Shown: positions 6,541 through 7,488 of the stretch, piece by piece
Layout of the letters: each line of letters begins with the position of its first letter
Position numbering within the stretch: the first letter of the stretch is position 1
NCBI GenBank assembly: GCA_937944075.1
Contig: CALDZZ010000036.1
Span: forward strand, 1-7,488
DNA: 7,488 bases
Direction: 5' to 3'
Source of the DNA: an uncultured Rhizobiaceae group bacterium
GTDB lineage: Bacteria > Pseudomonadota > Alphaproteobacteria > Rhizobiales > Rhizobiaceae
Position numbers and translations under genes: made by a program
Notes under the pieces: generated by a model
Seen by the model: only the letters and a program-made list of their open reading frames with translations
Databases searched by the model: none
Told to the model about the DNA's origin: nothing

Positions 6541-6574
6541 AAAATAATAATTACAGCCTTGAACAAGGCTTTGT
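6541..6574 (-). terminator. Weak terminator-like hairpin after the LivK-type gene
   Basis: On the minus strand AGCCTT (6570-6565) pairs with AAGGCT (6560-6555) across the 4-base loop GTTC, extendable by further pairs. The stem is followed by the AT-rich tail GTAATTATTATTTT. It begins 10 bp past the TAA at 6581. The short stem and interrupted T-run make it a weak or partial terminator, so it is unclear whether the LivK-type gene and the ATPase gene share a transcript. Confidence 0.45.
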
Positions 6575-6580
6575 ACAGGA

Positions 6581-7488
6581 TTATTCGCAAACCCTGTTGT
6601 CACGCGATGGCAAACCCAATTTTGCGAAGGCCTCTTGTCCCAGGCCCAATGTCTGATCAACATTTTGCGCTATGGAGACCAGTTTCTTGGCTATACTGCC
6701 ATCACCCTGCTGAACGATTTCGCTAACGTAATTATTTGCAATTGCCTGCCTGTTTTCATCAAGCTTGACCGGTCCGTTAGGGGCTTCAAACTCGAGACCT
6801 GAAAGGCACTGCCTGAAAGCGGCATGATTATCCGACAAGTCACCATCAACATCCGCAATGCAAGTCAGTGCTGCTGTTGCCGCATTGTGATATCCCGTTG
6901 CCAAGATGGAAGGAGCGGTAAATCTTTCTTCTGGTGAGAACAAGTCCTTGTACTTGCTCACATAAGCCTGCCAGTTTTCATTACCCCAATTATCAGCTTG
7001 CGGGCCTGCTGATACCATTCCAACCAGACTCGACTTAACCTTTTCATTTGCCCCGATTAAGGCACCGTCAAATGTTATGGAACTGCCAATAAATCCTGCT
7101 TTCCTACCCGATGCATTAAATGTCTTGACAAAACGGGTGGCAGAGCTGCCGCTCAATCCCAGGTAGACAGCATCAATATCATCAGGGATTGTCTCAACCG
7201 TTTTTGAAAAATCCCTAACCCCCAGCTCAAGCCATGCACGATTGACGACTTCTCCACCCGCACTGCAAAACTCTTTTTCAAAGCCCATGACCTGTGCATG
7301 GTTAAATGAATAATCTTCTGCAACAATTGCCACTTTCTTGTAGTCCTTGGCATTGAAGGCATAGTCTCCTAGACCAGCAGACCACTGCAGGTTATCTGTA
7401 TTAAAGCGGAAGAAATTTTCGGACGGGTTCACAAAGGTTGTTTCAACAGCCCCGGAAATACCATTGATAAATGTAGCACCGGGCTGTG
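6581..7488 (-). CDS. LivK-type (branched-chain amino acid/amide) periplasmic substrate-binding protein, N-terminus beyond the right edge
   Basis: The frame is open from the right edge to a TAA at 6581-6583, giving 301 residues. Family members have about 380-410, so the signal peptide and roughly the first 90 residues are missing. The GTG at 7430-7432 is internal, because the reading continues upstream as coding sequence (FINGISGAVETT). Recognisable segments of the type 1 periplasmic binding fold are PSENFFRFNTDNLQW, LGDYAFNAKDYKKVAIV, FSKTVETIPDDIDAVYLG, TGYHNAATAAL and the C-terminal PSRDNRVCE. Such proteins bind branched-chain amino acids, amides or other small organics for LivHMGF-type importers. 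No Liv permease or ATPase is in the window, so its partners would lie to the right. It could alternatively be an orphan sensor-type binding protein. Its ligand cannot be read from the sequence. Confidence 0.88.
   Translation of the reverse strand, partial: QPGATFINGISGAVETTFVNPSENFFRFNTDNLQWSAGLGDYAFNAKDYKKVAIVAEDYSFNHAQVMGFEKEFCSAGGEVVNRAWLELGVRDFSKTVETIPDDIDAVYLGLSGSSATRFVKTFNASGRKAGFIGSSITFDGALIGANEKVKSSLVGMVSAGPQADNWGNENWQAYVSKYKDLFSPEERFTAPSILATGYHNAATAALTCIADVDGDLSDNHAAFRQCLSGLEFEAPNGPVKLDENRQAIANNYVSEIVQQGDGSIAKKLVSIAQNVDQTLGLGQEAFAKLGLPSRDNRVCE

Noticed and set aside
6460..6663. N-terminal extension of 68 residues on the ABC ATPase
   Set aside because: The extension overlaps the end of the LivK-type gene and the terminator-like hairpin and has no family resemblance. 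The ATG at 6457-6459 gives a normal-length protein.
7430..7432. GTG as the start codon of the LivK-type gene
   Set aside because: The frame continues upstream to the window edge with residues that fit the family, so this is an internal valine.

Overview
The window looks like chromosomal DNA of moderate GC content from an alphaproteobacterium, probably a free-living one. This rests on remembered resemblance of the DXS, the polar amino-acid ABC transporter and the periplasmic binding proteins to alphaproteobacterial relatives, not on any search. I see no rRNA, tRNA, IS element, CRISPR array or phage gene. Coding density is high and no gap between genes exceeds about 120 bp.

Left part (1-2775, + strand). 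The first gene is the C-terminal two thirds of an iron-sulfur flavoprotein of the FrhB / 7-hydroxymethyl-chlorophyll a reductase / BciB family. A 91-bp gap follows, then a complete dxs encoding 1-deoxy-D-xylulose-5-phosphate synthase, the entry enzyme of the MEP isoprenoid pathway. The gap holds a perfect palindrome, TGTCAA-N6-TTGACA, which fits the TGT-N12-ACA consensus of the PpsR/CrtJ repressor of photosynthesis genes. A (bacterio)chlorophyll-reductase-like gene, an isoprenoid-supply gene and this operator together suggest, but do not prove, an aerobic anoxygenic phototroph.

Right part (2760-7488, - strand). Read right to left, it starts with the 3' part of a LivK-type (branched-chain amino acid/amide) periplasmic binding protein that runs off the right edge. 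It continues with a complete polar amino-acid ABC importer: an ATPase (HisP/GlnQ type), a periplasmic binding protein (HisJ/ArgT type), and two permeases (HisQ and HisM types). The last gene is an isochorismatase-family cysteine hydrolase whose GTG start overlaps the stop of the second permease. A strong rho-independent hairpin lies between the binding-protein gene and the permease genes, as expected if the binding protein is made in excess. The hydrolase gene converges on dxs and overlaps it by 16 bp.

How the parts may work together: the ABC cassette probably imports an amino-acid-like compound, and the co-encoded hydrolase may split an amide or ureide bond in the imported compound. The binding protein keeps the residues expected to hold an alpha-amino acid backbone but lacks the acidic residue that reads basic side chains in HisJ/LAO proteins, so the ligand should not be assumed to be Arg, Lys or His. 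Nothing here is clearly an undescribed system. The best leads are the putative PpsR control of dxs and the importer-hydrolase cassette.
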